Source of the DNA: Vibrio sp. Isolate34
GTDB taxonomy: Bacteria > Pseudomonadota > Gammaproteobacteria > Enterobacterales > Vibrionaceae
Direction: 5' to 3'
Assembly (NCBI RefSeq): GCF_022397915.1
Contig: NZ_JAKEUO010000001.1
Span: 369,356 to 433,355 of the forward strand
Length of the DNA: 64,000 bases
The notes beneath the pieces are model-generated. The model was given only the letters and a program-made list of their open reading frames with translations. It was not told the DNA's origin and ran no database searches. Below, one piece after another: positions 9,719 through 20,447 of the stretch. The position numbers and the translations under genes are program-made. Every line of letters begins with the position of its first letter. Position 1 is the first letter of the stretch.

Positions 9719-12295
9719 ATGCAAGAACAATATAACCCGCAAGAGATTGAACAAAAGGTTCAACAACACTGGGATGACAGCGAGACTTTCGTTGTAAGTG
9801 AAGACCCAAACAAAGAAAAATTCTACTGTCTTTCTATGTTCCCGTACCCAAGTGGCCGACTGCACATGGGTCACGTGCGTAACTACACCATCGGTGATGT
9901 GGTATCTCGTTTCCAACGTCTACAAGGCAAAAACGTAATGCAGCCAATCGGTTGGGATGCATTCGGCCTACCTGCAGAAAACGCAGCTGTTAAGAACAAC
10001 ACAGCGCCTGCACCATGGACTTACGAAAACATCGAGTACATGAAAAACCAGCTTAAGCTTTTAGGCTTTGGTTACGACTGGAACCGTGAATTCGCAACGT
10101 GTACGCCTGAGTACTACCGTTGGGAGCAAGAGTTCTTCACTAAGCTTTACGAAAAAGGCCTAGTTTACAAGAAGACTTCTTCTGTTAACTGGTGTCCGAA
10201 CGACCAAACGGTACTTGCAAACGAGCAAGTAGAAGACGGTTGCTGCTGGCGTTGTGACACTCCAGTAGAACAAAAGAAGATTCCACAGTGGTTCATTAAA
10301 ATCACTGAGTACGCTCAAGAGCTACTAGACGACCTAGACAACCTTGAAGGTTGGCCTGAAATGGTTAAGACCATGCAGCGTAACTGGATCGGTCGCTCTG
10401 AAGGTGTTGAGCTATCTTTCGCTGTTAACGGTGAAGAAGCGCCACTAGAAGTGTACACAACTCGTCCTGATACACTAATGGGCGTTTCTTACGTTGGCAT
10501 CGCTGCAGGTCACCCGCTTGCAGAGAAAGCGTCTCAAAACAACCCTGAGCTTGCAGCATTCGTTGAAGAGTGTCGTAACACTAAAGTTGCTGAAGCAGAA
10601 CTAGCAACGATGGAAAAGAAAGGCATGGATACTGGCTTAACGGCTATCCACCCTCTTAACGGTCGTGTTGTTCCTGTTTACGTAGCAAACTTCGTTCTTA
10701 TGGATTACGGCACAGGTGCGGTAATGGCGGTTCCTGCTCACGATCAACGTGACTACGAATTCGCAACTAAGTACGGCATCGATATCATCCCAGTAATCAA
10801 ACCTGAAGATGGTTCTGAACTAGATGTTTCTGAAGCCGCTTACACAGAGAAAGGCGTACTGTTCGATTCTGGTGAATTCGATGGTCTTGCTTTCCAAGAA
10901 GCATTTGATGCAATCGCTGCGAAGCTTGAAGCTGAAGGTAAAGGTAAGAAGACAGTAAACTTCCGTCTACGTGACTGGGGTGTATCTCGTCAGCGTTACT
11001 GGGGTGCGCCAATCCCAATGGTAACCACTGAAGATGGTGAAGTTCACCCAGTACCAGCAGACCAGCTGCCAGTTATTCTTCCAGAAGACGTAGTAATGGA
11101 TGGCGTAACTAGCCCAATCAAGGCTGACAAGTCTTGGGCTGAGACAACATTCAACGGCGAGCCGGCTCTACGTGAGACAGACACGTTCGATACGTTCATG
11201 GAATCTTCTTGGTACTACGCTCGTTACTGTTCACCACAAGCTGACGACATCCTAGACCCAGAAAAAGCGAACTACTGGCTACCAGTAGACCAGTACATCG
11301 GTGGTATCGAGCACGCTTGTATGCACCTATTGTACTCTCGTTTCTTCCATAAGTTGCTACGTGATGCAGGTTACGTAACGTCTGACGAACCGTTTAAGCA
11401 GCTTCTATGTCAAGGTATGGTTCTAGCTGACGCATTCTTCCACACGAATGAAAAAGGCACGAAAGAGTGGATTGCTCCTACTGACGTGACTATCGATCGT
11501 GACGGTAAAGGCCGTATCGAAAAAGCTGTCGACAACCAAGGCCGCGAAGTTGAACACTCAGGCATGATCAAGATGTCTAAGTCGAAAAACAACGGTATCG
11601 ACCCACAAGAGATGGTAGACAAGTACGGTGCTGACACAGTACGTCTATTCATGATGTTTGCATCTCCTGCAGACATGACACTTGAGTGGCAAGAGTCTGG
11701 CGTTGAAGGCGCAAACCGCTTCCTTAAGCGTGTTTGGAAGCTGGTTCACGCTCACTCTTCTAAGGGTGTTGCTGAATCTGTTGATGCTTCTGCTCTGTCT
11801 GGTGACCAAAAAGCACTGCGTCGTGATATCCACAAGACTATCGCGAAAGTAACGGACGATATCGGCCGTCGCCAAACGTTCAACACAGCGATCGCTGCAA
11901 TCATGGAACTGATGAACAAGCTAGCGAAAGCACCTCAAGAGTCTGTACAAGATCGTGCAATCCTTGATGAAGCGCTAAAAGCTGTCGTTCGCATGCTTTA
12001 CCCAATGACTCCTCACATCTCTTACGAAATGTGGATTGCACTGGGTGAATCAAACGTAGATTCAGCAACATGGCCAACTTTCGATGAGAAAGCGCTAATT
12101 GAAGACGAGAAGACTATCGTTGTAATGATCAACGGTAAGCTACGTGCGAAACTGACCGTTGCTGCTGATGCAACCGAAGAGCAAGTTCGTGAGCTTGGTC
12201 TAAACGATGAGAACGCTAAGAAGTTCCTAGATGGCCTAACGATCCGTAAGGTTATCTTCGTACCTGGTAAGCTTCTAAACATCGTAGCTAATTAA
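9719..12295 (+). CDS. leuS: Leucyl-tRNA synthetase
   Basis: An 858-aa class Ia aminoacyl-tRNA synthetase that charges tRNA-Leu in the cytosol. The HIGH-type signature HMGH is at 49-52, inside [15 protein letters not shown]. The large CP1 editing domain covers about 220-415 and includes the conserved threonine-rich [10 protein letters not shown]. The KMSKS loop is near residue 619. Length is essentially that of E. coli LeuS (860 aa). It heads the conserved leuS-lptE-holA run. No T-box leader is present in the upstream 263 bases, which hold only the divergent leuS/ybeL promoter region without a recognised operator. Confidence 0.98.
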   Translation: MQEQYNPQEIEQKVQQHWDDSETFVVSEDPNKEKFYCLSMFPYPSGRLHMGHVRNYTIGDVVSRFQRLQGKNVMQPIGWDAFGLPAENAAVKNNTAPAPWTYENIEYMKNQLKLLGFGYDWNREFATCTPEYYRWEQEFFTKLYEKGLVYKKTSSVNWCPNDQTVLANEQVEDGCCWRCDTPVEQKKIPQWFIKITEYAQELLDDLDNLEGWPEMVKTMQRNWIGRSEGVELSFAVNGEEAPLEVYTTRPDTLMGVSYVGIAAGHPLAEKASQNNPELAAFVEECRNTKVAEAELATMEKKGMDTGLTAIHPLNGRVVPVYVANFVLMDYGTGAVMAVPAHDQRDYEFATKYGIDIIPVIKPEDGSELDVSEAAYTEKGVLFDSGEFDGLAFQEAFDAIAAKLEAEGKGKKTVNFRLRDWGVSRQRYWGAPIPMVTTEDGEVHPVPADQLPVILPEDVVMDGVTSPIKADKSWAETTFNGEPALRETDTFDTFMESSWYYARYCSPQADDILDPEKANYWLPVDQYIGGIEHACMHLLYSRFFHKLLRDAGYVTSDEPFKQLLCQGMVLADAFFHTNEKGTKEWIAPTDVTIDRDGKGRIEKAVDNQGREVEHSGMIKMSKSKNNGIDPQEMVDKYGADTVRLFMMFASPADMTLEWQESGVEGANRFLKRVWKLVHAHSSKGVAESVDASALSGDQKALRRDIHKTIAKVTDDIGRRQTFNTAIAAIMELMNKLAKAPQESVQDRAILDEALKAVVRMLYPMTPHISYEMWIALGESNVDSATWPTFDEKALIEDEKTIVVMINGKLRAKLTVAADATEEQVRELGLNDENAKKFLDGLTIRKVIFVPGKLLNIVAN

Positions 12296-12325
12296 TAATA
12301 GTTAACTAACATTGGCTAACTAAAG

Positions 12326-12361
12326 TGCAGACCAAAACTAGCTAACTGGTTTTAGTCTGCA
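12326..12361 (+). terminator. Hairpin after leuS
   Basis: The stem TGCAGACCAAAAC / GTTTTAGTCTGCA (one G-T pair) has a 10-base loop. It lies 30 bases past leuS but has no good T-tract, so it may protect the 3' end rather than terminate transcription. Confidence 0.4.
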
Positions 12362-12405
12362 TATATAGCTGTTGTAACGAACTTATTTCGTTTTTAGCAG
12401 TCTCT

Positions 12406-12440
12406 AGACAGGGTAATTAAATTGCCCTGTCTACTTATTT
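12406..12440 (+). terminator. Probable terminator between leuS and lptE
   Basis: The 11-bp stem AGACAGGGTAA / TTGCCCTGTCT (one G-T pair) has a 5-base loop and is followed by ACTTATTT. Together with the hairpin at 12326 it suggests that leuS is at least partly uncoupled from lptE. Confidence 0.55.
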
Positions 12441-12498
12441 AAACGCTTTACTTTCAGTGACTAACCCCACGCCAACAAACTAAAGCCTTTAAATAAGT
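12433..12498. repeat. 18-bp inverted repeat upstream of lptE
   Basis: ACTTATTTAAACGCTTTA (12433-12450) is the reverse complement, with one mismatch, of TAAAGCCTTTAAATAAGT (12481-12498). A 30-base spacer separates the arms. The element ends 28 bases before the lptE start and follows the leuS terminator. No transposase or target duplication is visible. It could be an RNA structure in the lptE leader or a protein-binding site; its function is unknown. Confidence 0.6.
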
Positions 12499-12526
12499 AT
12501 TCTACCTTCATGAGAACCATCAAATA

Positions 12527-13180
12527 ATGCGCCTGATTTCACTATCTTCATTGAAAGTTACGATTGTTGTTCTAACCGTTAGCCTATTGAGTGCCTGTGG
12601 TTTTCACCTACGTGGTGACTACTCTGTGCCAGAAGAACTTAACAAGATCTCTGTGACCAGTTACGACCAATACAGTACGTTCACGCGTATGATGAAGGGT
12701 CAACTGCGCATGAACGATGTAGAAATTGTGCCGCCTGCGGAGAACACTCCTAACCTTCATATCATTAGCGAAAGTGTTGGAGAGCGAACATTGTCTCTTT
12801 ACCAAAACACTCGCGCTGCTGAGAAAGAGCTTACATTCCGCGCTAGGTACCGTGTAACGATCCCAGAGCTAGGCTCAAAGACATTTTCAACCAACGTAAC
12901 CCGTAGCTACCTAGACAACCCGTTAACAGCTCTCGCGAAATCGGTTGAGCGCGACATGATCGAAGATGAGATGCGTAAACTAGCGACTAGCCAAATCCTT
13001 CGTCAAATGGCTCGTCTTAAAGCGAATATTGCCGCTGACAGCATGGATCTAGAATCACTAGAACACAATCAGGTTAAAGAGCTTGAAAAGCAGTACAACA
13101 TCAAAAATATTGAAGTTGAAGACGTTGAAGTTGCTCCAAATTCTGAGGAGCAGCCGGAACTCAGCGAACCTGCTCAATAA
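12527..13180 (+). CDS. lptE: LPS-assembly lipoprotein LptE
   Basis: A 217-aa outer-membrane lipoprotein. The signal peptide ends in the lipobox LSAC (Cys24), and GFHLRGDY, characteristic of LptE/RlpB, follows at once. LptE plugs the LptD barrel and helps insert lipopolysaccharide in the outer leaflet. The C-terminal tail (about 185-217) is rich in Glu and Pro and probably disordered. It lies between leuS and holA, exactly as in E. coli (193 aa). Start and family call are firm. Confidence 0.95.
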   Translation: MRLISLSSLKVTIVVLTVSLLSACGFHLRGDYSVPEELNKISVTSYDQYSTFTRMMKGQLRMNDVEIVPPAENTPNLHIISESVGERTLSLYQNTRAAEKELTFRARYRVTIPELGSKTFSTNVTRSYLDNPLTALAKSVERDMIEDEMRKLATSQILRQMARLKANIAADSMDLESLEHNQVKELEKQYNIKNIEVEDVEVAPNSEEQPELSEPAQ

Positions 13181-13192
13181 TAGGTTTATTTG

Positions 13193-14218
13193 ATGCGTAT
13201 TTTTGCTGACCGCTTACCTGAACAACTTGCTAAACAGCTGAGCAACGTTTACCTGATTTTTGGTAACGAACCTCTGCTGTTACAAGAAAGCCGAGAAGCG
13301 ATCTTGAAAACAGCTAAGCAACAAGGCTTCGAAGAACGTCACCGCTTTGTGATCGAAAACAGTCTCGATTGGAATGAGGTTTACGATTGCACTCAAGCAC
13401 TCAGCCTATTCTCTAGCCGTCAGGTCATCGAACTTGAGCTTCCGGAGTCGGGTGTCAATGCGGCGATAGCAAAAGAGCTACTCGCGATCTCCGAGCATAT
13501 CCATAGCGATATCTTATTGATCTTGGTTGGCACTAAGCTAACCAAAGCTCAAGAGAGTGCAAAATGGTTTAAAGCGCTCTCTAATCAAGGACATTGGGTC
13601 AGTTGTTTAACTCCAGATGTCAGCCGATTACCTCAATTTGTCCAAGCACGCTGTCGCCAAATCGGTTTATCTCCAGACTCTGAAGCCGTTCAAATGCTGG
13701 CGCAATGGCACGAAGGCAACCTTTTTGCATTGACTCAGAGCCTAGAGAAACTGGCGCTGCAATACCCTGATGGAAAGCTCACTTTAGTCCGCTTAGAAGA
13801 ATCGCTGAGTCGCCACAACCATTTTACTCCGTTCCATTGGAGTGATGCATTACTCGCAGGTAAAGGCAATCGAGCACAGCGGATTCTACGACAGCTAGAA
13901 GCGGAAGGCGTTGAACCTGTTATTCTGCTGCGTAGCATACAACGTGAGCTTGCACTGCTATTGCAGATGCAGCAACAAATGAAACAGATGCCGATTGGTC
14001 AGGTTTTCGAAAAACACCGCATCTGGCAATCGAAAAAGCCGCTTTATAACGCCGCGCTAACAAGAGTTTCGATTTCTCGATTACACTCTTTGTTCGCGCT
14101 GCTCACTCAAGCTGAATTGATGACAAAAACTCAATATGAACAGTCGCCATGGCCACTAATTCATCAGTTAAGCGTAGAGTTTTGTATCCCTTCAGCTTCA
14201 ATACCATTCCACGCATAA
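13193..14218 (+). CDS. holA: DNA polymerase III delta subunit HolA
   Basis: A 341-aa clamp-loader subunit that opens the beta sliding clamp. The N-terminal RarA/AAA-like fold contains NVYLIFGNEPLLLQES, the family's standard opening. The ATP-binding residues are degenerate, as usual for delta. The helical C-terminal collar domain follows from about residue 210. A TTG three bases upstream is also open, but the ATG at 13193 gives the family N-terminus and lies at good spacing from AGG at 13182. The gene follows lptE closely. In E. coli nadD comes next, but here rsfS follows after 66 bases. Confidence 0.95.
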   Translation: MRIFADRLPEQLAKQLSNVYLIFGNEPLLLQESREAILKTAKQQGFEERHRFVIENSLDWNEVYDCTQALSLFSSRQVIELELPESGVNAAIAKELLAISEHIHSDILLILVGTKLTKAQESAKWFKALSNQGHWVSCLTPDVSRLPQFVQARCRQIGLSPDSEAVQMLAQWHEGNLFALTQSLEKLALQYPDGKLTLVRLEESLSRHNHFTPFHWSDALLAGKGNRAQRILRQLEAEGVEPVILLRSIQRELALLLQMQQQMKQMPIGQVFEKHRIWQSKKPLYNAALTRVSISRLHSLFALLTQAELMTKTQYEQSPWPLIHQLSVEFCIPSASIPFHA

Positions 14219-14284
14219 AAGCGTGTTATATTCTAGGGTCAACAAGCCCTAAACAAAGCTAAATTCAGATTAAAGGAACACCCA

Positions 14285-14602
14285 GTGTTACGTGAAGAAC
14301 TAAAAGATTTTCTTGCAGACAAAGCCGACGACATGAAAGCAGAATCGATTGTGACTATCGATGTAGAAGGCAAATCAAGTGTGACGGATTACATGATTGT
14401 TTGTACTGGTACCTCTAAACGCCATGTTGCTTCTATTGCACAGCATGTTGCTGATGAAGTGCGTAAAGCGGGTATGCAACCTCTAGGTATGGACGGTCAG
14501 CAAGAAGGTGAATGGGTTGTTCTAGATATGGGCACAAGCATGCTTCACGTTATGCAAGAAGAGCATCGTGAGCTGTACCAACTAGAAAAACTTTGGGGCT
14601 AA
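14285..14602 (+). CDS. rsfS: Ribosomal silencing factor RsfS
   Basis: A 105-aa protein of the Iojap/RsfS family. It binds ribosomal protein L14 (uL14) and blocks subunit joining when nutrients are low. The diagnostic stretch DYMIVCTGTSKRHV is near residues 35-48, and the C-terminal MQEEHRELYQLEKLW matches the family. The start is GTG, with AAGGA eight bases upstream; length equals E. coli YbeB/RsfS (105 aa). It is tightly linked to rlmH (3-bp gap). Confidence 0.96.
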   Translation: MLREELKDFLADKADDMKAESIVTIDVEGKSSVTDYMIVCTGTSKRHVASIAQHVADEVRKAGMQPLGMDGQQEGEWVVLDMGTSMLHVMQEEHRELYQLEKLWG

Positions 14603-14605
14603 GCT

Positions 14606-15076
14606 TTGAAGATCCAGTTAATCGCAGTTGGCACAAAAATGCCAAAGTGGGTTGAAGAAGGGTTTCAAGAATACAAACGCCGCTTCCCTCACGATATGCC
14701 ATTAGAGCTCATTGAAATTACTGCAGGAAAGCGCGGTAAAAATGCTGACATTGCACGCATTCTTCAAAAAGAAGGCGAAGCAATGCTGGCTGCAGTTCCA
14801 AAAGGCAACCGCATTGTCACGCTCGATATCCCGGGTAGAAAGTGGGATACACCTCAACTTGCTGAGCAGTTAGAAAGTTGGAAGCTGGATGGACGTGACG
14901 TATCTATCCTAATTGGCGGGCCTGAAGGATTAGCACCTGCATGTAAAGCGGCTGCAGACCAAAGTTGGTCTCTGTCTGCGCTGACTCTCCCTCACCCATT
15001 AGTACGCGTTATCATGGCTGAAAGCTTGTATCGAGCTTGGAGCATCACTGCTAACCACCCTTATCATCGAGAATAA
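14606..15076 (+). CDS. rlmH: 23S rRNA pseudouridine-1915 N3-methyltransferase RlmH
   Basis: A 156-aa SPOUT methyltransferase that methylates pseudouridine 1915 in helix 69 of 23S rRNA. The C-terminal SAM-binding trefoil knot shows ILIGGPEGL (about 101-109) and [13 protein letters not shown] (about 127-139). The start is TTG, three bases after the rsfS stop, preceded by GGGG inside the end of rsfS. Length is close to the 155 aa of E. coli RlmH. It is probably translationally coupled with rsfS and mrdA. Confidence 0.96.
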   Translation: MKIQLIAVGTKMPKWVEEGFQEYKRRFPHDMPLELIEITAGKRGKNADIARILQKEGEAMLAAVPKGNRIVTLDIPGRKWDTPQLAEQLESWKLDGRDVSILIGGPEGLAPACKAAADQSWSLSALTLPHPLVRVIMAESLYRAWSITANHPYHRE

Positions 15077-15082
15077 GCGTTA

Positions 15083-16975
15083 ATGTTACGTAAACGTAGC
15101 CAAATCCGTGATTACAAAGCAGAAGCACGACTATTTACTAGCCGTGCTTTTGTTGCGTTTGCGGGGATCATAGTCATGATGTCGATGTTGGTTGTTAACC
15201 TGTACAACATTCAGGTCAATCAATACCAAGACTATAAAACTCGTTCTAATGACAACCGTATCAAGGTCGTTCCAATCGCCCCTAACCGCGGTTTGATTTA
15301 CGATCGCAACGGTGTACTTCTTGCCGAAAACCGTCCTGTTTTCAACCTAGAAATCATACCCGAAAGAATCAAAGATATGGATGACACGCTTGCCCGTCTG
15401 CAAGCATTAATCGAGATCCCACCAGAACGTATCGAGCGCTTTAATCGTGATCGTCGTAATTCACGACGCTTTAAATCAGTACCGATTCTGAATCAACTCT
15501 CTGAAGAACAAGTTGCCGTCTTCTCTGTAAACCAACACAAATTCCCAGGTGTTGAGGTTACTGGAACTTTGAAGCGTTTCTACCCTTACGGTGATGTACT
15601 CACTCACGTAATTGGCTACGTATCGCGCATCAATGACCGTGATATGCAGCGCTTAGTACGAGAAGAAAAAGACGCCAATTACCAAGCAACTCGTGATATC
15701 GGTAAGTTGGGTATTGAGCGTTATTATGAAGACATGTTGCACGGTACTGCAGGCTATCAAGAAGTCGAAGTAAACAGCCGAGGGCGAGTGATTCGTACTC
15801 TCAAATTTGTACCTTCGGTTCCGGGCAAAGATATCGTACTTAACTTAGATATCAAGCTACAGCTATACGTACATAAGTTACTTGATGGCCGCCGTGGTTC
15901 AGCTATCGTTCTCGACCCGAAAGACAATGGCGTGTTAGCCATGGTATCGAGCCCAAGCTACGACCCAAACGCATTCGTGCATGGTATCTCGTCTAAAGGC
16001 TATAACGCGCTACTTCAAGACAAAAACCGCCCTTTAGTTAACCGTGCAACGCTTGGTATTTATCCACCAGCGTCGACGATCAAGCCATTCATTGCTGTTG
16101 CTGCTCTGCAAGAAGGCGTGATTACACCAAACACTACGCGCAATGACCCAGGCTATTGGAAGATACCAAATTCAAAAACGAGACCATTCCGTGACTGGTT
16201 ACGTTGGGGACACGGTGTCGTGGATATAGAGAAAGCGATTGAAGAGTCGGTGGATACCTTCTTTTACCAAATTGCTTATGATCTCGGCATTGATCGCATA
16301 TCTAAATGGATGATGATGTTCGGCTTCGGTGATTATACTGGCATCGATATCTACGAAGAAAGCAAAGCCAATATGCCAACTCGTGATTGGAAGATGGCTA
16401 GACACCGTGTGCCTTGGTATCAAGGTGACACCATCCCTGTTGGCATTGGCCAAGGCTACTGGACTGCAACACCAATGCAGATTGCGAAAGCAACCTCTGT
16501 ATTAGTCAATGAAGGTGAAGTGACAGCGCCTCACCTACTTCGTTCAACCATTGATAATGGCCGTCCATTCGATGAACAAATCATGTCAGACATTGAAACT
16601 TACCCACCGCTAACTGGGGTTAAGAAGAAGTACTGGGATATCGCTCAGGAAGGTATGAGGCTGGCTAACCACGGTAAGAAAGGTACGGCAAGACGTTCAT
16701 TCCAAAAGATGTCTTACCAAACCGCTGGTAAATCGGGTACTGCGCAGGTATTCGGCCTTAAAGAAGATGAAGAGTACAACGCGGACGAAATCGCAGAGCA
16801 CTTGCGTGATCATGCCCTCTTTACTGGCTATGCGCCTTTTGAAGATCCAGAAGCCGTCGTGACCATCGTTCTAGAGAATGCAGGTGGCGGTTCTTCTAAC
16901 GGCGGCCCAGTAGTAAGAAGGATTTTAGACCATATTATCCTTGCAGAAGATTATCAAAGTGAGCCAATTAAATAA
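15083..16975 (+). CDS. mrdA: Penicillin-binding protein 2 (elongasome transpeptidase)
   Basis: A 630-aa class B PBP that crosslinks peptidoglycan during lateral-wall growth. One N-terminal membrane anchor (about 23-43) is followed by the PBP dimerisation domain, beginning [12 protein letters not shown], and a transpeptidase domain. The active-site motifs are STIK (about 330), SVD (about 385, the PBP2-type SxD variant of SxN) and KSGT (about 547). The partner glycosyltransferase rodA overlaps its stop by one base, as in E. coli mrdAB. Length matches E. coli PBP2 (633 aa). Confidence 0.97.
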   Translation: MLRKRSQIRDYKAEARLFTSRAFVAFAGIIVMMSMLVVNLYNIQVNQYQDYKTRSNDNRIKVVPIAPNRGLIYDRNGVLLAENRPVFNLEIIPERIKDMDDTLARLQALIEIPPERIERFNRDRRNSRRFKSVPILNQLSEEQVAVFSVNQHKFPGVEVTGTLKRFYPYGDVLTHVIGYVSRINDRDMQRLVREEKDANYQATRDIGKLGIERYYEDMLHGTAGYQEVEVNSRGRVIRTLKFVPSVPGKDIVLNLDIKLQLYVHKLLDGRRGSAIVLDPKDNGVLAMVSSPSYDPNAFVHGISSKGYNALLQDKNRPLVNRATLGIYPPASTIKPFIAVAALQEGVITPNTTRNDPGYWKIPNSKTRPFRDWLRWGHGVVDIEKAIEESVDTFFYQIAYDLGIDRISKWMMMFGFGDYTGIDIYEESKANMPTRDWKMARHRVPWYQGDTIPVGIGQGYWTATPMQIAKATSVLVNEGEVTAPHLLRSTIDNGRPFDEQIMSDIETYPPLTGVKKKYWDIAQEGMRLANHGKKGTARRSFQKMSYQTAGKSGTAQVFGLKEDEEYNADEIAEHLRDHALFTGYAPFEDPEAVVTIVLENAGGGSSNGGPVVRRILDHIILAEDYQSEPIK

Positions 16976-18096
16976 TGAAACTTGATCCCTCAACTGGACG
17001 AAATAGAGCCTTATTCGAAAGGCTACATATCGATCTGCCATTATTGCTCGGCATTCTGGTTTTAATGGGCTTTGCCTTATTGATCATGTACAGCGCAAGC
17101 GGACAAAGCCTTGCGATGATGGATCGCCAAGCGATGCGTATGGCTCTGTCTTTAGGTGTGATGATCTTCCTAGCGCAAATCTCACCGCGTACCTACGAAA
17201 CCTTAGCTCCGCTGCTGTTTTCTGGCGGTGTTATCTTACTATTAGGCGTATTGTTCTTTGGTGAAGCCTCTAAAGGTGCCCAACGTTGGTTGAACTTCGG
17301 CTTTATCCGATTCCAACCCTCAGAGTTATTGAAGCTGGCAGTACCTTTGATGCTGGCACGATTTATCGGTAAGCGCTCACTACCACCAACTTTCCAAACG
17401 CTCGCGATCTCGCTAGTGATGGTATTTGTACCGACGATTTTAATCGCGAAGCAACCCGATTTAGGTACTTCTATCCTTATCGCAGCGTCCGGTATCTTCG
17501 TAATATTCCTATCGGGTATTAGCTGGAAGATCATCGCCAGTGCTGCGATAGCACTTGGGGCGTTCATACCAATTCTGTGGTTCTTCTTGATGCGTGAATA
17601 TCAAAAAGTACGTGTAAGAACCCTTTTTGATCCTGAATCAGATCCATTAGGTGCGGGCTACCACATCATTCAGAGTAAGATTGCGATAGGTTCTGGTGGC
17701 ATATCAGGAAAAGGCTGGCTGCAAGGTACTCAATCTCAACTAGAATTCATCCCAGAGCGTCACACCGACTTCATTTTTGCGGTTATTGCCGAAGAATGGG
17801 GCATGATCGGTATTTTGTTCTTGCTTGCTATCTACCTGTTTATTATTGGACGCGGTTTAGTACTGGCTAGCCAAGCTCAAACGGCTTTTGGTCGAATGAT
17901 GGGCGGCAGTATCGTACTGAGCTTCTTCGTCTATATTTTTGTAAACATTGGCATGGTAAGCGGCATCCTACCGGTTGTAGGTGTCCCTCTTCCTCTGGTC
18001 AGTTATGGCGGCACTTCAATGGTTACCCTTATGGCTGGTTTTGGTATTTTAATGTCGATCCACACACACAGAAAAGCATTCTCAAAGGCGACCTAA
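16975..18096 (+). CDS. mrdB: Rod-shape SEDS glycosyltransferase RodA
   Basis: A 373-aa polytopic membrane protein (about ten segments) of the SEDS family, the peptidoglycan polymerase of the elongasome. Family signatures include [17 protein letters not shown] near residue 100, a large periplasmic loop with the catalytic Asp region, and the C-terminal [14 protein letters not shown] near 340. Its ATG overlaps the mrdA stop by one base, which implies coupled synthesis with PBP2. Length is close to E. coli RodA (370 aa). Confidence 0.97.
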   Translation: MKLDPSTGRNRALFERLHIDLPLLLGILVLMGFALLIMYSASGQSLAMMDRQAMRMALSLGVMIFLAQISPRTYETLAPLLFSGGVILLLGVLFFGEASKGAQRWLNFGFIRFQPSELLKLAVPLMLARFIGKRSLPPTFQTLAISLVMVFVPTILIAKQPDLGTSILIAASGIFVIFLSGISWKIIASAAIALGAFIPILWFFLMREYQKVRVRTLFDPESDPLGAGYHIIQSKIAIGSGGISGKGWLQGTQSQLEFIPERHTDFIFAVIAEEWGMIGILFLLAIYLFIIGRGLVLASQAQTAFGRMMGGSIVLSFFVYIFVNIGMVSGILPVVGVPLPLVSYGGTSMVTLMAGFGILMSIHTHRKAFSKAT

Positions 18097-18099
18097 TCG

Positions 18100-18930
18100 A
18101 TGTCTATTACAACGTTTTCAAAAAAAACATCCTTGGTTGATGAGCTGCCAATTAAAAAAATCCTCTCTATTGTTGGGCTAGCAATTTTAATCAATGGCTG
18201 TTCTTCACAGAAACCAACAGGTCGCTACGATATTGATTCAGATATTGCGCCAGATGCGCCGATCTCGGTAGAGCATTTAGAGGATGCTCATCCTCAATAT
18301 GAACCCTACAGTTTAGGTGGTAACAATAACTACACACTGCGCGGTGAAGACTACAAAATCGTCAAAGAGACGGAAGGATTTACCGAGAAAGGTAAAGCGT
18401 CTTGGTACGGTAAGAAATTTCATGGCCATTTAACCTCAAATGGCGAGATTTACGACATGTATTCGATGTCTGCAGCGCACAAAACATTGCCGATTCCAAG
18501 CTATGTAAAAGTGACCAATACCGACAACAACAAAACCACGATTGTTCGCATCAATGACCGCGGCCCATTCCACGAAGGCCGAATCATTGACCTTAGTTAT
18601 GCGGCCGCTTACAAGCTCGATGTATTAAGAACTGGCACTGCAAATGTTGAGATAGAAGTCATTACTGTAGCTATGCCAACCGACGCTAAGAAAAAGGCCG
18701 CTTTGCCGCAATTTATTATTCAAGTTGCCACATCTCCGCATGAGGATAGAACAGAGAAGTTGGCCAAAGATCTAAGCGAAAAGCTAGAAGTAGCAACGTT
18801 CTTGCAGCCAAATGATGACAACTACCGTCTGATGCTTGGGCCATTTCATGACTATGCTCTGACTCAAGAGAAATTAGAACAAGTTAAGCTAATGGGTTAC
18901 CCGTCAGCTTATATAAAAAACACACCCTAA
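18100..18930 (+). CDS. rlpA: Septal-ring lytic transglycosylase RlpA (lipoprotein)
   Basis: A 276-aa lipoprotein with an unusually long N-terminal stretch before the signal core; the lipobox is INGC (Cys34). A double-psi beta-barrel domain (about 95-185) contains GKASWYGKKFHG and the conserved INDRGPFHEGRIIDLS. A C-terminal SPOR domain (about 205-275) binds denuded peptidoglycan. In Pseudomonas RlpA cleaves stem-less glycan strands; in E. coli the enzyme activity is unclear. It lies 3 bases after mrdB and before dacA, the conserved order. A TTG at codon 12 is an alternative start that would give a more typical signal peptide. Confidence 0.94.
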   Translation: MSITTFSKKTSLVDELPIKKILSIVGLAILINGCSSQKPTGRYDIDSDIAPDAPISVEHLEDAHPQYEPYSLGGNNNYTLRGEDYKIVKETEGFTEKGKASWYGKKFHGHLTSNGEIYDMYSMSAAHKTLPIPSYVKVTNTDNNKTTIVRINDRGPFHEGRIIDLSYAAAYKLDVLRTGTANVEIEVITVAMPTDAKKKAALPQFIIQVATSPHEDRTEKLAKDLSEKLEVATFLQPNDDNYRLMLGPFHDYALTQEKLEQVKLMGYPSAYIKNTP

Positions 18931-19031
18931 CTCGCTAATTAATCTAACAGTTACTTCTGGTAATCAGCGCTCTGGTGTGACAGAGTGATTCTGTTAATAT
19001 ATGAATAGTTCACCAAATAATTGCATTCAAA

Positions 19032-20213
19032 ATGATTAAATCTAATAAACTTGTTAAATCGATTTTTGCTACTTCTGTTGCGCTTTCTGCAACGATAGCT
19101 ACATCGTCATTCGCCGCTCCAATTGTTGTTCCTGATGCACCTCAAATCGCCGCTAAAGGTTTTGTTCTGATGGATTACCATTCAGGCAAAGTACTAGCAG
19201 AGAAAGAGATGAATACTCAACTTTCTCCAGCAAGTTTAACCAAGATGATGACGAGCTACGTGATCGGCCAAGAGCTTGATCGTGGCAACATCAACCTAAA
19301 CGACGATGTTGTAATCAGTGAAAATGCTTGGGCTAAAAACTTCCCAGATTCATCTAAGATGTTCGTTGAAGTTGGTACTACGGTTAAAGTTGAAGAATTG
19401 AACCGCGGGATCATCATTCAATCAGGTAACGATGCATGTGTTGCTATGGCTGAACACATCGCTGGCTCTGAAGATGCATTCGTTGACCTAATGAACGCTT
19501 GGGCAAGCTCTATCGGTATGAAAGACACGCACTTTGCTAACGTGCACGGTCTAGACAACCCGAACCTATACTCAACGCCTTACGATATGGCGCTACTTGG
19601 TCAGGCGCTAATTCGCGACGTTCCTGATGAATACCGTATCTACTCACAGAAAAAATTCACTTACAACGGCATCACCCAGTACAACCGTAACGGTCTGTTA
19701 TGGGATAAGAGCATGAACGTTGACGGGATCAAAACTGGCCACACAAGCAACGCAGGTTACAGCCTAGTAAGCTCAGCAACAGAAGGCAAAATGCGCCTAG
19801 TCGCTGTTGTAATGGGTACTAAGAATGCGAACGCTCGTAAAACAGAAAGCAAAAAGCTTCTTAGCTACGGTTTCCGTTTCTTCGAAACAGTGGCACCGCA
19901 CACTGCTGGTGAAACCTTCGTAGAAGAGAAAATCTGGATGGGTAGCAAGGACACAGTTGCGCTAGGCGTCGACGAAGATACTTTCGTGACTCTACCTCGT
20001 GGCCAAGCTAAAAACCTAAAAGCAAGCTTTGTACTTGAGAAAGAGCTTGAAGCGCCAATCAGTAAAGGCGATGTGGTTGGTAAACTATTCTACCAAGTTG
20101 ATGGTGAAGATGTTGCTGAATACCCGCTACTAGCACTTGAAGATGTAGACCAAGGCAGCCTATTTAGCCGCCTGTGGGATTACCTAGTACTGCTGTTCAA
20201 AGGCTTATTCTAA
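19032..20213 (+). CDS. dacA: D-alanyl-D-alanine carboxypeptidase PBP5 (DacA)
   Basis: A 393-aa periplasmic low-molecular-weight PBP that trims the terminal D-Ala from pentapeptides. The signal peptide is cleaved after about residue 28 (SSFAA). The three penicillin-binding motifs are SLTK at 68-71, SGN at 131-133 and KTG at 234-236. A C-terminal beta domain (about 290-370) precedes an amphipathic membrane-anchoring helix in the last 20 residues. It follows rlpA in the conserved cluster with its own 100-base leader and a downstream terminator. Confidence 0.97.
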   Translation: MIKSNKLVKSIFATSVALSATIATSSFAAPIVVPDAPQIAAKGFVLMDYHSGKVLAEKEMNTQLSPASLTKMMTSYVIGQELDRGNINLNDDVVISENAWAKNFPDSSKMFVEVGTTVKVEELNRGIIIQSGNDACVAMAEHIAGSEDAFVDLMNAWASSIGMKDTHFANVHGLDNPNLYSTPYDMALLGQALIRDVPDEYRIYSQKKFTYNGITQYNRNGLLWDKSMNVDGIKTGHTSNAGYSLVSSATEGKMRLVAVVMGTKNANARKTESKKLLSYGFRFFETVAPHTAGETFVEEKIWMGSKDTVALGVDEDTFVTLPRGQAKNLKASFVLEKELEAPISKGDVVGKLFYQVDGEDVAEYPLLALEDVDQGSLFSRLWDYLVLLFKGLF

Positions 20214-20297
20214 GTAGGTAAAAGGTTTTTCTAAACAAAACCTAAGCTTATTGGAAAGCTAACCTAATGAGTAAGTTCATGATTTACTCATTAACGA

Positions 20298-20326
20298 AAC
20301 AAAAGCCGCCATGTGCGGCTTTTGTT
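20298..20326 (+). terminator. Terminator after dacA
   Basis: The stem AACAAAAGCCGC / GCGGCTTTTGTT has a 5-base loop, with T-residues built into the 3' arm. A weaker hairpin (ATGAGTAA / TTACTCAT, 20266-20290) sits just before it. Confidence 0.75.
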
Positions 20327-20447
20327 GATCTTGAGTTCGGTGATATTTACACGTAATATTCCGCCTTATTACTCGTGTCTGTTGACCGAAAACGTTTTTT
20401 ATCGACATTTCGCCTATTTGCGAGATTCTAGCCTTTTGGAGCTAATC

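Noticed and set aside
20313..20447. N-terminal extension of ybeD by 45 codons
   Set aside because: It starts inside the dacA terminator and lacks family similarity; GGAG and the YbeD N-terminus place the start at 20448.
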